DNA from: Vulcanimicrobium sp035943995
Lineage (GTDB): Bacteria; Vulcanimicrobiota; Vulcanimicrobiia; Vulcanimicrobiales; Vulcanimicrobiaceae
Direction: 5' to 3'
NCBI GenBank assembly: GCA_035943995.1
Contig: DASZBS010000095.1
Location: forward strand, 1 to 64,000
Length of the DNA stretch: 64,000 nucleotides
The translations under genes and the position numbers were made by a program. Numbering within the stretch: the first letter of the stretch is position 1; each line of letters begins with the position of its first letter. Below, piece after piece: positions 25,795 through 34,488 of this stretch. The notes under the pieces are model-generated. The model did no database searches. It had not been told where the DNA came from and saw nothing but the letters and a program-made list of their open reading frames with translations.

Positions 25795-25976
25795 TTTGCT
25801 CGGGCCTCCTTTTGTCGTTTTGGTGGGATTCGCCCCAGGTCGGGCGCCTTGCCTGCTGTCTCGCCATAATCGGGCGTCCGAGTGGACTTTACCCGGTCAT
25901 TGGTCCTGTGGGATGGCGAATTTGGCCGAATAGTACTGGGCCGACACGGTCGACGGGTTCTCGCCCTGATAGGGCG

Positions 25977-26034
25977 GTGATCTCCGGCGGAAACGTGGAC
26001 GCGGCAGTATTCGCGGCGGTTCTCGCGTAGGAGG
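25977..26034 (+). repeat. Right direct repeat (attR-like) of the insert
   Basis: Second copy of the dehydratase 3' end, encoding ISGGNVDAAVFAAVLA, stop and AGGAGG, with four substitutions relative to 23634-23691. It lies directly in front of the glycosyltransferase ATG and supplies its ribosome binding site. This suggests the dehydratase and glycosyltransferase genes were adjacent before insertion. Confidence 0.85.
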
Positions 26035-26038
26035 CGGG

Positions 26039-27295
26039 ATGATCCCTCGCCAGGTTGCCATCCTCTCGTTCGAGGGGCCGGACCGGTACGCGTCGATCGG
26101 CGGGCTCGCGACGCGCGTCACGCAGCTCGCGCGCGCGCTCGGCGCCGCCGGCCACGACGTCCAATTATTCTTTCTCGGCGACCCCAACCTCGAAGCGGTG
26201 GAGGCGAGCGATCCCGGCGTGACGCTGCGGCGCTGGTCGCAGTGGATCTCCGCGCAGCACCCGCGCAACGCGTACGACGGCGAAGCCGGGAAAGTGCACG
26301 ACTGGGCGATCAGCGTGCCGCCGTGGATCGTCGACGAGCTCGTCGCGCCGGCGCACGCGCGCGGCGAACGCGTGCTCGTGATCGCCGAGGAGTGGCAGAC
26401 GGCGAACGTCGCGATCGCGATCGACCGGCTCGCGCGCGAGCGCGGCGTGCGCGCCGGCTTGACGCTGATGTGGAACGCGAACAACACGTACGGCTTCGAG
26501 AAGATCCACTGGCCGACGCTGACGCGCGCCGCGGCGGTGACGGCGGTCAGCAAGTACATGAAGTTCGAGCTCGCGCAGTTGGGCGTGCACGCGCTGGTGA
26601 TCCCTAACGGCATCGATCCGGCGTTGCTGGACGGCGCCGATCCCGAGCGTACCGAAGCGATCCGCGAAGCCTTCGGCGAGCGCCCGACCTACGTCAAAGT
26701 CGGCCGCTTCGATCCGGACAAGAACTGGCTTCAGGCGATCGACGCGCTCGCGGACGTGCGCGCCGCCGGCGTCGACGCGCGCCTGATCGTGCGCGGCGGC
26801 AAAGAGCCGTACGGCGACGTCGTGCTCGGGCGCGCGCGCGAGCGCGGCCTCACCGTCGAGCGGCTCATGTACGAAGGCACCGACTGGCGCGAGTTCGCGA
26901 AGCGGCTCGCCGTCGTGGACGCGGCGGTCGTGCACGTGCGCGCGTTTCTCGATGAACCGACGCTGTATGCGCTCTACGCCGCCGCCGACGTGGTGCTCGC
27001 GAACAGCGGCAAGGAACCGTTCGGGCTCGTGGGGCTCGAGGTGATGGCGGCCGGCGGGATCGTCGTGTGCGGTGCCACGGGCGAAGAGTACGCGGAGCCG
27101 TTCGTCAACGCGATCGTGTGCGACACCGGCGACGGCCGCGAGCTCGCGACGTACCTGCGCGCGCTGTCCGGCGACGCGAACCTGGCTGAGGAGCTGCGCA
27201 CCAACGGCGCCGAGACCGCCGCGCGCTACACCTGGGCGCACGCGCTCGAATCGCTCGGCCGCAAGATCGAGTACGTCGACGCGGTGGCGAAGTAG
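26039..27295 (+). CDS. Glycosyltransferase family 4 (GT-B fold)
   Basis: A 418-residue sugar transferase. The N-terminal half has a GT-B Gly-rich acceptor loop (SIGGLATRVTQLARALGAAGHDVQLF). The C-terminal nucleotide-sugar domain has VIPNGIDPALLDG, VGRFDPDKNWLQAIDAL and the E-x7-E region NSGKEPFGLVGLEVMAAGG. AGGAGG from the right-hand repeat precedes the ATG. It is followed after 2 bases by an SDR gene. Donor and acceptor sugars cannot be told; glycogen-synthase-like or trehalose-synthase-like use is possible given the alpha-glucan genes further on. Confidence 0.82.
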   Translation: MIPRQVAILSFEGPDRYASIGGLATRVTQLARALGAAGHDVQLFFLGDPNLEAVEASDPGVTLRRWSQWISAQHPRNAYDGEAGKVHDWAISVPPWIVDELVAPAHARGERVLVIAEEWQTANVAIAIDRLARERGVRAGLTLMWNANNTYGFEKIHWPTLTRAAAVTAVSKYMKFELAQLGVHALVIPNGIDPALLDGADPERTEAIREAFGERPTYVKVGRFDPDKNWLQAIDALADVRAAGVDARLIVRGGKEPYGDVVLGRARERGLTVERLMYEGTDWREFAKRLAVVDAAVVHVRAFLDEPTLYALYAAADVVLANSGKEPFGLVGLEVMAAGGIVVCGATGEEYAEPFVNAIVCDTGDGRELATYLRALSGDANLAEELRTNGAETAARYTWAHALESLGRKIEYVDAVAK

Positions 27296-27297
27296 AG

Positions 27298-28062
27298 ATG
27301 GATACGCCGCACGCGAACGGTCCGGTCATGCTCGTCACGGGCGGCAGCCGTGGTATCGGTGCCGCGATCGTGCGCGCTGCGGCGGCGGCGGGGTACGAGA
27401 TCGCGCTGACGTACGCCGAGGACCGCGCGGCCGCCGAGCAGGTCGCGGCCGAGGTCAACGGCACCGGCCGGCGCGCGGTGATCGTCAAGGCGGACGTCGC
27501 GCGCGAAGAAGACGTGCTCGCGGTGTACGCCGCGGTCGACGACGCGTTCGGGCGCGTCGACGCGCTCGCGATCAACGCCGGCATCACCGGCCGCTTCACG
27601 CGCGTCGACGAGATCGACGCCGCGACGCTCGAACGCGTGCTCGCGGTCAACGTCACGGGCGCGTTCTTGTGCGCGCGCGAAGCCGTTCGCCGCATGTCGA
27701 CCGCGCGCGGCGGCTCCGGCGGCGCGATCGTGATCGTGTCGTCGCGCGCGGCGGGGCTTGGCTCGCCGGGCGAGTACGTGCACTACGCCGCGTCGAAAGG
27801 CGCCGTCGACGCGCTGACGCGCGGGCTCGCCAAGGAAGTCGCGCCCGAGGGGATCCGCGTCAACGCGGTCGCACCGGGCTTGATCGACACCGAGATCCAT
27901 GCGCGCGGCGGACGCCCGGAACGCGTCGCGCGCATCACGCCGACCATTCCGATGGAGCGGATCGGTACGGCCGACGAAGTCGCGGCATCGGTGTTGTGGC
28001 TGCTGTCCGCGCAGGCGTCGTACGTCACGGGGGCGGTCCTCGACGTGTCGGGGGGCCGGTAG
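27298..28062 (+). CDS. Short-chain dehydrogenase/reductase
   Basis: A 254-residue classical SDR: the cofactor motif TGGSRGIG lies at residues 14-21, NAG in INAGITG, catalytic Ser in IVIVSSRAAG and the YxxxK in YAASK at about residue 162. The C-terminal sequence GAVLDVSGGR is typical of FabG-like or glucose-dehydrogenase-like SDRs. Its ATG is 2 bases behind the glycosyltransferase stop, so both are probably co-transcribed. Substrate unknown. Confidence 0.88.
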   Translation: MDTPHANGPVMLVTGGSRGIGAAIVRAAAAAGYEIALTYAEDRAAAEQVAAEVNGTGRRAVIVKADVAREEDVLAVYAAVDDAFGRVDALAINAGITGRFTRVDEIDAATLERVLAVNVTGAFLCAREAVRRMSTARGGSGGAIVIVSSRAAGLGSPGEYVHYAASKGAVDALTRGLAKEVAPEGIRVNAVAPGLIDTEIHARGGRPERVARITPTIPMERIGTADEVAASVLWLLSAQASYVTGAVLDVSGGR

Positions 28063-28110
28063 TCGGGTCCGCCCGACAAACATCGCAACCACCGCCCCGA
28101 CAAACGTCCG

Positions 28111-28140
28111 TTCGACTTCCTGCGCCCGTCGTGGTATACT
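28111..28140 (+). promoter_or_regulatory. Possible promoter of the DEAD-box helicase gene
   Basis: TATACT (28135-28140) matches five of six -10 bases, with TTCGAC 18 bases upstream as a weak -35. The 125-base leader that follows contains small hairpins, including TCACC/GGTGA near 28182-28195, which would fit the long structured leaders often seen in front of RNA-helicase genes. Confidence 0.4.
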
Positions 28141-28265
28141 GACGTGTCATCTTGGCGCGGCTACGCCGCCCTCGTGTGACGTCTCACCTTGCGGTGATGT
28201 ATCACCCCCTGCGCGATCTTTCGAAATAAGACGATCGACCTCGCGCCTCGCTTTCGAAAGAATCG

Positions 28266-29525
28266 ATGCAACCCACATTTGATGCGCTGGGCCTGGGCCC
28301 GGCGTCCCTTCGAGCCGTGCGCGAGCTCGGCTTCACCACTCCGACCCCCGTTCAGGCTGCCGCGATCCCGCCGGCCCTCGCGGGCAGAGACGTCCTCGCC
28401 AGCGCCCAGACGGGCACGGGCAAAACCGCCGCGTTCGCGCTGCCGATCCTCGAGAAGCTCGCGACGCTGCCGCGCGGCAAGACGCGCGCGCTCATCCTCG
28501 CGCCCACGCGCGAGCTCGCCGCGCAGATCGCGCAGCACTTCGACGCGCTCGGCAGGGGCACGAAGCTACGCATCGCCGCGATCTACGGCGGCGTCGGCTT
28601 CGGCGGCCAGATCGCTGCGTTCGCGCGCGGTACGGAGATCATCGTCGCTACCCCCGGCCGCCTCCAAGATCTCATGAATCAAGGCAAAGCGCGCCTCGAC
28701 GATGTCGCCGTGCTCGTGCTCGACGAAGCGGACCGCATGCTCGACATGGGCTTTCTGCCCGCCGTGAAGCGCATCGTCACCAAGGTTCCGGCCAAGCGCC
28801 AGACGCTGTTCTTCTCCGCGACCATCGCGCCCGAAGTGCTGAAGCTGACGCGCGATCTGCTGCACGATCCGGTGCGCGTCGAGATGGTGCCGCAAAGCAA
28901 TTCCACCACCGCCGCGGGCATCACGCACACCGCGTACACGATCGCGCAAGGCAGCAAGACCGATCTGCTCGTCGAGCTGCTCAAGGACAACAACATCTAC
29001 AGCGCGATCGCGTTCACGCGCACCAAGGCGCGCGCCAACCGGCTCGCGCTGGCGCTGGAGAAGCACAACGTCTCCGCCGAGCGCATCCACGGCGACCGGT
29101 CGCAGGCGCAGCGCACCCGCGCGCTCGCCGACTTCAAGCGCGGCAAGCTGCGCGTGCTGGTCGCGACCGACGTCGCGGCGCGCGGCATCGACATCGCCGA
29201 CCTCGGCCACGTCGTGAACTACGACGTGCCGATGGTGCCGGAAGACTACGTGCACCGCGTCGGCCGCACGGCGCGCGCCGAGCAGACCGGCGACGCGATC
29301 ACGTTCGTCTCGCACGACGAAGAGCGGCTCTTCCGCGATATCGAGAAGGCCGTCGGCCGTCGTATCGACCGCAACAAAGTTCCGGCGCTGCCGGAGCCTG
29401 CGGCAACGCAGTTGCACGCGCCGGCCGCGTTCCCGGCGCCGCGGCGGTTCGCACCCTCGCGCAACGCGCAGAGCTTCCGCGGCAACGCGGGCAACGGCAA
29501 CTTTCAAAAACGGCGGGGACGCTGA
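28266..29525 (+). CDS. DEAD-box ATP-dependent RNA helicase (RhlE-like)
   Basis: A 419-residue helicase unwinding RNA in ribosome assembly or mRNA turnover. Visible motifs: Q-motif GFTTPTPVQ, motif I AQTGTGKT, Ia PTRELAAQI, II DEAD (VLDEADRMLDMGF), III SAT, IV/V region ATDVAARGIDI and VI HRVGRTAR. The C-terminal tail is basic and low-complexity (RRFAPSRNAQSFRGNAGNGNF), as in RhlE-type proteins. The ATG follows a leader of about 125 bases. Confidence 0.92.
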   Translation: MQPTFDALGLGPASLRAVRELGFTTPTPVQAAAIPPALAGRDVLASAQTGTGKTAAFALPILEKLATLPRGKTRALILAPTRELAAQIAQHFDALGRGTKLRIAAIYGGVGFGGQIAAFARGTEIIVATPGRLQDLMNQGKARLDDVAVLVLDEADRMLDMGFLPAVKRIVTKVPAKRQTLFFSATIAPEVLKLTRDLLHDPVRVEMVPQSNSTTAAGITHTAYTIAQGSKTDLLVELLKDNNIYSAIAFTRTKARANRLALALEKHNVSAERIHGDRSQAQRTRALADFKRGKLRVLVATDVAARGIDIADLGHVVNYDVPMVPEDYVHRVGRTARAEQTGDAITFVSHDEERLFRDIEKAVGRRIDRNKVPALPEPAATQLHAPAAFPAPRRFAPSRNAQSFRGNAGNGNFQKRRGR

Positions 29526-29549
29526 GCCTCTCCGCCTAAACGCGGGCCC

Positions 29550-31004
29550 GTGACGATCCTCGTGGCCGTCACGGCCGCGCTCGCACTCCTCGCTTCACCC
29601 CCGCCCGCGAGCGCGGTTCCCGACATACGGACGGTCACCGGCATACCGGTGATCGGCCCCGTCGCCGGCACGAAAGCGCCGCGCTACGTGCGGCTGCTGC
29701 TGGACGCCACGGTCTACGGCGTACCCGGACACGGCGAGATCGTCGTCGACCGCACCCTAGGACGGTTCGTGCGCCGGTTCGACGCCGGGCCCGCGTCGGA
29801 GCGCGAAGGCTGGGACGGCGCGCATCCGTGGCGCGCGGACGCGACGGGGATGCCGCGCATCGAAGGCAACGTCGACGAACGCGGCGCCATCCGCGCGTGG
29901 GCGCGGCTGCTCGCGCGCTCGTCCCCCGGTGCGCCGTGCGACTGCGGTTCGCGCGCACCCGACGTCAAGAGCGATCCGGGCGGCGGCCACGTGTCCGGCG
30001 TCGTGCTGCACGTCGGCGAGCGCACGGAGCACGTGTCGTTCGGCGACTACCGGGCTGCCGATTCGCTCGCCGTTCCGTTTACCATCACCGACGCGTCGGA
30101 CAACGGGACGTGGACGGCGCACGTGCGCGCCGTCGAAACGCCATCGGCGGTGCCGGCGGGGACGTTCGCGCCGCCGGCGGAGCCGCACGACGCGACGCTG
30201 CGCGGCGTCGCGAAGGTCCCGCTGCTGGCCGGTCAGCCGTTGCCGGCGGTCGACGTGTCGGTCGACGACGGGCCGCCGCTGCGTTTTCTTCTGGACACCG
30301 GCGGCCAGAACGCGATCACGCCGAGCGCCGCGAAGCGCATGGGGTTGAACGTGGTCGGCGCCGGCACGGTGGGCGGCGCCGGTGCGAACCTCGCGGTCGT
30401 CCGGTTCGCAAGCGCGCGCAGCGTGCGGATCGGGGCCGCCGAGCTGCGCGATCAGCCGTTCATCGTCATCGACTTGGGCGCGGCGGGATTCGACGGCATC
30501 GTCGGCTACGAGCTGTTCGCGCGGTTCGCGGCGCGCATCGACTTCGCGCACGATTCGCTCGAGCTCGCTTCGGACGCGCGCGAGCTCGGCGGCACCGGGG
30601 TCAGCGTCCCGATGACGTTCGCCGAACGGCAGCCGCAGGTCGACGGCGCGCTCGACGGCATCCCGGGCGCGGTAACGATCGACACCGGCAGCGTCAGCGG
30701 CGCGGACGTGTTCGCACCGTTCGTGCGCGAGCACGATCTCGTCGCGCATTACCACGCCGGCCCTCCGACGGACGCCATGTACGGCGTCGGCGGCGTCGTG
30801 CGCGCATCGGCCGCGCACGCCGCCGAGCTGCGTTTGGGCACGCTGCGGATCCACGACGTCCCGTTGCAGCTGACCGATGCGGCGGCCGGCGGCGAAGCGA
30901 ATCCCACGGTGGCTGTGAACCTCGGCGACCAAGTGCTGCGGCGCTATACGCTGGTGCTCGACTACCGCGGCGGCACGATCCGCTTCGACCCACCGCGGCG
31001 CTGA
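29550..31004 (+). CDS. Second secreted double aspartyl-protease-like protein
   Basis: A 484-residue paralogue of the protein at 21160-22647 with the same plan. It has a signal peptide (VTILVAVTAALALLASPPPASA), an N-terminal beta domain of about 200 residues (RYVRLLLDATVYGVPGHGEIVVDRTLGRF), then retropepsin-like elements LLDTGGQNAITP (Asp249) and TIDTGSVSG (Asp378). Region DGIVGYELFARFAARIDF corresponds to DGTVGCEIMQRFAVRFDF of the paralogue. It starts at GTG 29550, 24 bases after the helicase. Whether it is active is unknown. Confidence 0.74.
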   Translation: MTILVAVTAALALLASPPPASAVPDIRTVTGIPVIGPVAGTKAPRYVRLLLDATVYGVPGHGEIVVDRTLGRFVRRFDAGPASEREGWDGAHPWRADATGMPRIEGNVDERGAIRAWARLLARSSPGAPCDCGSRAPDVKSDPGGGHVSGVVLHVGERTEHVSFGDYRAADSLAVPFTITDASDNGTWTAHVRAVETPSAVPAGTFAPPAEPHDATLRGVAKVPLLAGQPLPAVDVSVDDGPPLRFLLDTGGQNAITPSAAKRMGLNVVGAGTVGGAGANLAVVRFASARSVRIGAAELRDQPFIVIDLGAAGFDGIVGYELFARFAARIDFAHDSLELASDARELGGTGVSVPMTFAERQPQVDGALDGIPGAVTIDTGSVSGADVFAPFVREHDLVAHYHAGPPTDAMYGVGGVVRASAAHAAELRLGTLRIHDVPLQLTDAAAGGEANPTVAVNLGDQVLRRYTLVLDYRGGTIRFDPPRR

Positions 31005-31011
31005 GCGCCCG

Positions 31012-33212
31012 CTACGGCGACGCCGACGGCGCCGGTGCCGGCGCGAACGCCGGATCGCCGAGCTGCCAGAGCAAGAACGAATACTCGTCGGTCGTGAGCA
31101 GCTGCGCTTGCGTGCGCGAGCTGTTGAGAAAGCCGTGCCCCGCGTCGTAATCGACGCGCAGCAGCACCGGCTTGCCGCTCGACGTCGCCGCCTGCAGGCG
31201 CGCGGCGAACTTGCCGACGATCCACGGTGCGACGCGCGGGTCGTTCGCACCGGTGATCGCGAGCACCGCGGGATACGGCGTACCGTCCTTGACGTGCACG
31301 TACGGATCGGTCGCGTACAGCGCGTCCCAGCCGGTCTTGTTCGCGATCGATCCGAACTCGGGGATGTTCGCGGGCCCGCCTTCGGCGAACTCGTCACGCA
31401 CGGGATTGGTGTCGCCGACTACGTCGAGCGCGGCGCCCCATAGCTCGGGGTGCTGCACGATCGCGTTGCCGATCGTCACGCCGCCTGCGCTGGTGCCTTC
31501 GCCCGCGAGCTTCGCAGGCTGCGTGTACTTCTGATCGATCAGATAGCGCGCGCACGCGATGAAGTCGTCGACGGTGCGCTGCTTGGTCGCGATGTGCGCG
31601 CCGAAATGCCAGTCCTCGCCGTACTCGCCGCCGCCGCGCGGATGGCATTCCGCGAACACGCCGCCGCGCTCTAGCCAGGCGAGCCGCGTCGCGGAGAACG
31701 CCGGCCGGATCACGATCCCGTACGCGCCGTAGCCGTCGACCAGCGTCGGGTGCGTGCCGTCGAGCACCGTGTCCTTGCGCATCACGATCGACAGCGGAAC
31801 CTTCGTGCCGTCGGCGCTCGTCGCGAGCACCTCGCGCGACGCGATCGACGAGAAGTCGACGTCCGATTTGCGGCGCAGCCCGGTGTCGCCGATCACGCCG
31901 CCGGCGCGCGTGCGGTACCAGCGCGGCGACTCCGTCCACGATTGCAGCACGAACGTGACGCCCGGAATCAGCGGATCCGCCGCGTAGGCGTCCATTGCGC
32001 CGGCGAACGGCAGCGGCACCTCGATGATAGCGCCGGACGAACCGTCGCGGCCGACGGCGAGCCGGCGCAGCTTCGACAGCCCGCCTTCGAGATCGCGCAG
32101 GTACAAGCCGTCGCCGGCGAGCTGGACGTCCTCGATCACGCGGCTCGACTCCGGCACCGCGACGCGCGCGTTCGCGAGCGAACCCGTTCGCAAATCGAGC
32201 GCGAGGACGCGATGGCGGGGCGCGCCTTTGTGCGCGCTCAGATACAGCGTATCACCGGCGGCGACCGCGGTCGTCACGTCGTCGGCGTAGCTCGCGATCT
32301 TGCGCCACGGCGCGTGCGCGCCCAACGCGGTCGCGGCCGGTGCGGCGTACAGCGCCACCTCGTTTTGCACGCCGTGCGCGATCTCGGCGATCGCCCAGCG
32401 CGAGCGCGGCGAGACGCTGACCGCCACCGCGTCCTCGGGCGCGAGCGGGATGTCCGGCCGCAGGCCGTAGCCGAAGACCGCCGGATCGCGGTCGGGATCG
32501 CGGCCGAGCACGTGCAGCCGCACCACGCCCTTGGTGTCTTTTTCGCTCTGCGGTGCGTTCGGCCGCGCCTTCGGCGTGCGGAAGTAGTAGAACGAACGCC
32601 GTCGTCGCGCCACGACGGTGCGAAGTAGATGGCGCGTTCGATGACATCGGGCGATAGCGCGCCGGTGCGGCCGTCGAGCACGCGCAGCACCGTCTTCTCC
32701 GAACCGCCTTCGGAGATGCCGACCGCGACGTAGCGCCCGTGCGGTGATGGCGAATAGTAGTCGATCGAGTAGTGCTGGCTCTTCGAGCGCGCGAAGCGGT
32801 CGGGGTCGAACACGAGCCGTTCGCTGCCGCCCGCGATCGCGCGCGCGTACAGCCGCGTCGAGTTCGCACCGGCCGGGCGCTTGCGGTAGAAGTACGTTGC
32901 GCCGACGGGTTGCACGTCCGCGACCGTTTCCGTCGCGTTGTCGAGCTCGGCGATGCGCTTGGCGAGCGCGGTGCGGCCCGGCAAGCCGTCGAGGATGCGC
33001 CGCGTGTACGCGCTCTGCGCCTTGAAATATGCGGCGAGCCCCGGGTCCTTCGGGTTCTCGAAGTACCGGTACGGGTCGCTGACGGTCACCCCGAAGTGCG
33101 TCTCGGTGACGGGCCGGACGGCGGGCCGCGGGGGCGGCGCCGGCGCGGCGGCGGCCGCGAGGAGCGCGGCCGCCGAAATCAGCGCGGCAAGACGAAGCGT
33201 TGAACGTCGCAT
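31012..33212 (-). pseudogene. Prolyl oligopeptidase (S9A) with a frameshift
   Basis: Reading from ATG 33212: a signal peptide (MRRSTLRLAALISAAALLAAAAAP) and the S9A opening (DPYRYFENPKDPGLAAYFKAQ). The frame then breaks near 32597-32600. The expected junction FAPSWRDDG-R-SFYYFRTP needs GGCCGT, but the sequence has GGCGT, so one C is missing. Beyond the break the rest of the protein is intact to 31012. It includes the Ser site EGTSAGGVT, the Asp site TGANDPRV and the His site DAGHGF. This is either a recently broken gene or a sequencing error in a GC-rich run. The enzyme would be an exported proline-specific peptidase of about 730 residues. Confidence 0.78.
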
Positions 33213-33228
33213 CGCCGCACGGTTATGC

Positions 33229-33278
33229 GGAGGGGGAACCCCGCTCCCCCTCCGCCACCGGGGAGGCTTCGCCTCCCC
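33229..33278. terminator. Two GC-rich hairpins downstream of the lipoprotein gene
   Basis: Arms GGAGGGGGA/TCCCCCTCC (33229-33237, 33245-33253) and GGGGAGGC/GCCTCCCC (33260-33267, 33271-33278). They lie between the lipoprotein stop and the peptidase start, both on the minus strand. There is no T-tract; transcript-end protection or partial termination is likely. A third small stem (CCGCA/TGCGG, 33215-33230) abuts the peptidase start. Confidence 0.4.
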
Positions 33279-33291
33279 ACCACCCCGGAGG

Positions 33292-34287
33292 TTAGGTCGA
33301 GAAGGAGCAGGCGCTGTGGACGTTCGTGTACTCTTTTTGAATGTCGTACGTGAAGCCGCTCAGCGAGACGTTGCCGTAGTAGTTACGGCAGATGTCGCCG
33401 ATCTCGCCGCCGTAGTTGTTGTACCACGCGATGTTGTTGACCGCGACGTCCGGATCGGTGATCGCCTCGAACCACTCGTGCGAGAGCGTCGAGCCGGTCG
33501 AGTCCTGCAGCTTGTTGCTGGGACTATTGCAGCCGCTGATCCCTTGGTAGGGTTCAACGGAGTAGAGCGTGTGGCCGATGTCGCCGAAGTCGACCGAGCC
33601 GTGGTACGCGCAGTACTGCTGCGCGTAGCACCCGCCTGCGCTGGAGCTGCACTGCGACACGCCGCTCTGCAAGAACACGTGATAGATCTTGCCGTAGCCG
33701 GTCCCCTGTGACACCGCCACGGAGTGCACGATGTTGTAGATGTCCTGGTCCTGCAGCGTCCCGGATGTGTTGTAGCTCACGTTCCAGCCGCTCGCGTACG
33801 GATAGCGGTTGTTCGACGAGGACCCGATGTACTGGTCGATGATGTGGACGAACGAGCTGCCCGCGATGCGCTGGATGAACGTGCCCGGCGACGGCGAGCC
33901 CCAGCAGGTGCCCGCGCAGTTGACGTACAGGTTGACCGACGAAGCGCTGGTCAGGTACGGACCGCCGTAGTACGCGAGATCGTAGATCCCGCCCGTGCGG
34001 ATCGCGCGCTGGCCGACGGCGACGTTTCGAATCGGTTGCCCGTGCAGCGGCAGAGCATGCGCCGATTCGTGACCGACGCTGAACGAACCGCTCGCGGTGT
34101 TCGCGTCGACCGTCTGGACCACGCGCTCGTCACCTTGCGCCGCGATCGGCGCGGTCTGCGCCGGCGTGACGGGCGCGACCGCGGTCGTGCCGCCGCCGCC
34201 CGAGCATCCCGCCAACCCGCTCGCGAGAATCGCGCACGCGGCACCGGCGGAGAACAATGCGGAATACACCCGCTTCCGAGAAATCAT
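33292..34287 (-). CDS. Lipoprotein with HExxE motif, putative secreted metallopeptidase-like
   Basis: A 331-residue lipoprotein: MISRKRVYSALFSAGAACAILASGLAGC ends in a lipobox, followed by SGGGG. The mature part is Tyr/Gly/Ser-rich with several cysteines. A motif STLSHEWFEAITDPD, followed by WYNNYGGEIGDIC, recalls a group of secreted proteins carrying SHE-x-x-EA-x-TDP and GEIGD-x-C. The HE-x-x-E and downstream acidic residues suggest a metal site, but no catalytic proof is available. It was started at ATG 34287; a GTG at 34296 is possible. It has low similarity in style to its neighbours and its own regulatory region. Confidence 0.65.
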   Translation of the reverse strand: MISRKRVYSALFSAGAACAILASGLAGCSGGGGTTAVAPVTPAQTAPIAAQGDERVVQTVDANTASGSFSVGHESAHALPLHGQPIRNVAVGQRAIRTGGIYDLAYYGGPYLTSASSVNLYVNCAGTCWGSPSPGTFIQRIAGSSFVHIIDQYIGSSSNNRYPYASGWNVSYNTSGTLQDQDIYNIVHSVAVSQGTGYGKIYHVFLQSGVSQCSSSAGGCYAQQYCAYHGSVDFGDIGHTLYSVEPYQGISGCNSPSNKLQDSTGSTLSHEWFEAITDPDVAVNNIAWYNNYGGEIGDICRNYYGNVSLSGFTYDIQKEYTNVHSACSFST

Positions 34288-34392
34288 GTAAGACACCCAC
34301 TCCACTTCCTGGAAAAAAGGCCCGGTCGCCTCACACACGAGCGCCGGATGGCTGGGAGTAGTCTGGGTCCGACAGAAGTCGACCTGCTAACG

Positions 34393-34428
34393 ATGTGATG
34401 TTATCGCACATTGTCGTGCGAATGTGAT
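34393..34428 (-). promoter_or_regulatory. Possible operator upstream of the lipoprotein gene
   Basis: Direct repeats ATGTGAT (34393-34399 and 34422-34428) bracket an inverted repeat TCGCAC-N6-GTGCGA (34404-34409, 34416-34421). The cluster lies 106 bases upstream of the lipoprotein start, in a 200-base gap, and looks like a regulator-binding region. Confidence 0.35.
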
Positions 34429-34488
34429 ACGTCGCGCTAACTCGGTAAGCGAGCCGTGCGCGGCGGCGTGCCGGTCCGCGCACGGCGG

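Larger units (their letters stand above)
23692..25976. mobile_element. 2.3 kb AT-richer insert flanked by 58-base direct repeats
   Basis: Base composition drops inside this block: sampled 60-base rows at 24181 and 25321 are 52% and 42% G+C, against 78% at 26401 just outside. It holds three minus-strand genes (25794 to 23836) with tight couplings, and flanking non-coding ends (23692-23835 and 25795-25976). The left end has an 18-codon reading frame (ATG 23697) directly behind the duplicated AGGAGG. No integrase, transposase or tRNA is present, so this could be a remnant, a satellite mobilised in trans, or a product of homologous exchange at the shared repeat. Confidence 0.7.

Noticed and set aside
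25544..25867. A frame starting at ATG 25867 as an alternative N-terminus of the TIGR04255-like gene
   Set aside because: It is in a different frame and does not encode the conserved APVQEVVLDIRV; joining it would need a frameshift for which no clear site is seen.
23692..25976. Integrase, phage structural or tRNA genes in the insert
   Set aside because: None could be recognised on either strand; only three genes fit the open frames there.
23634..26034. The 58-base repeats as a transposon target-site duplication
   Set aside because: Target duplications are usually 2-12 bases and identical; these are long, imperfect and contain the end of a gene. No transposase or terminal inverted repeats were found.
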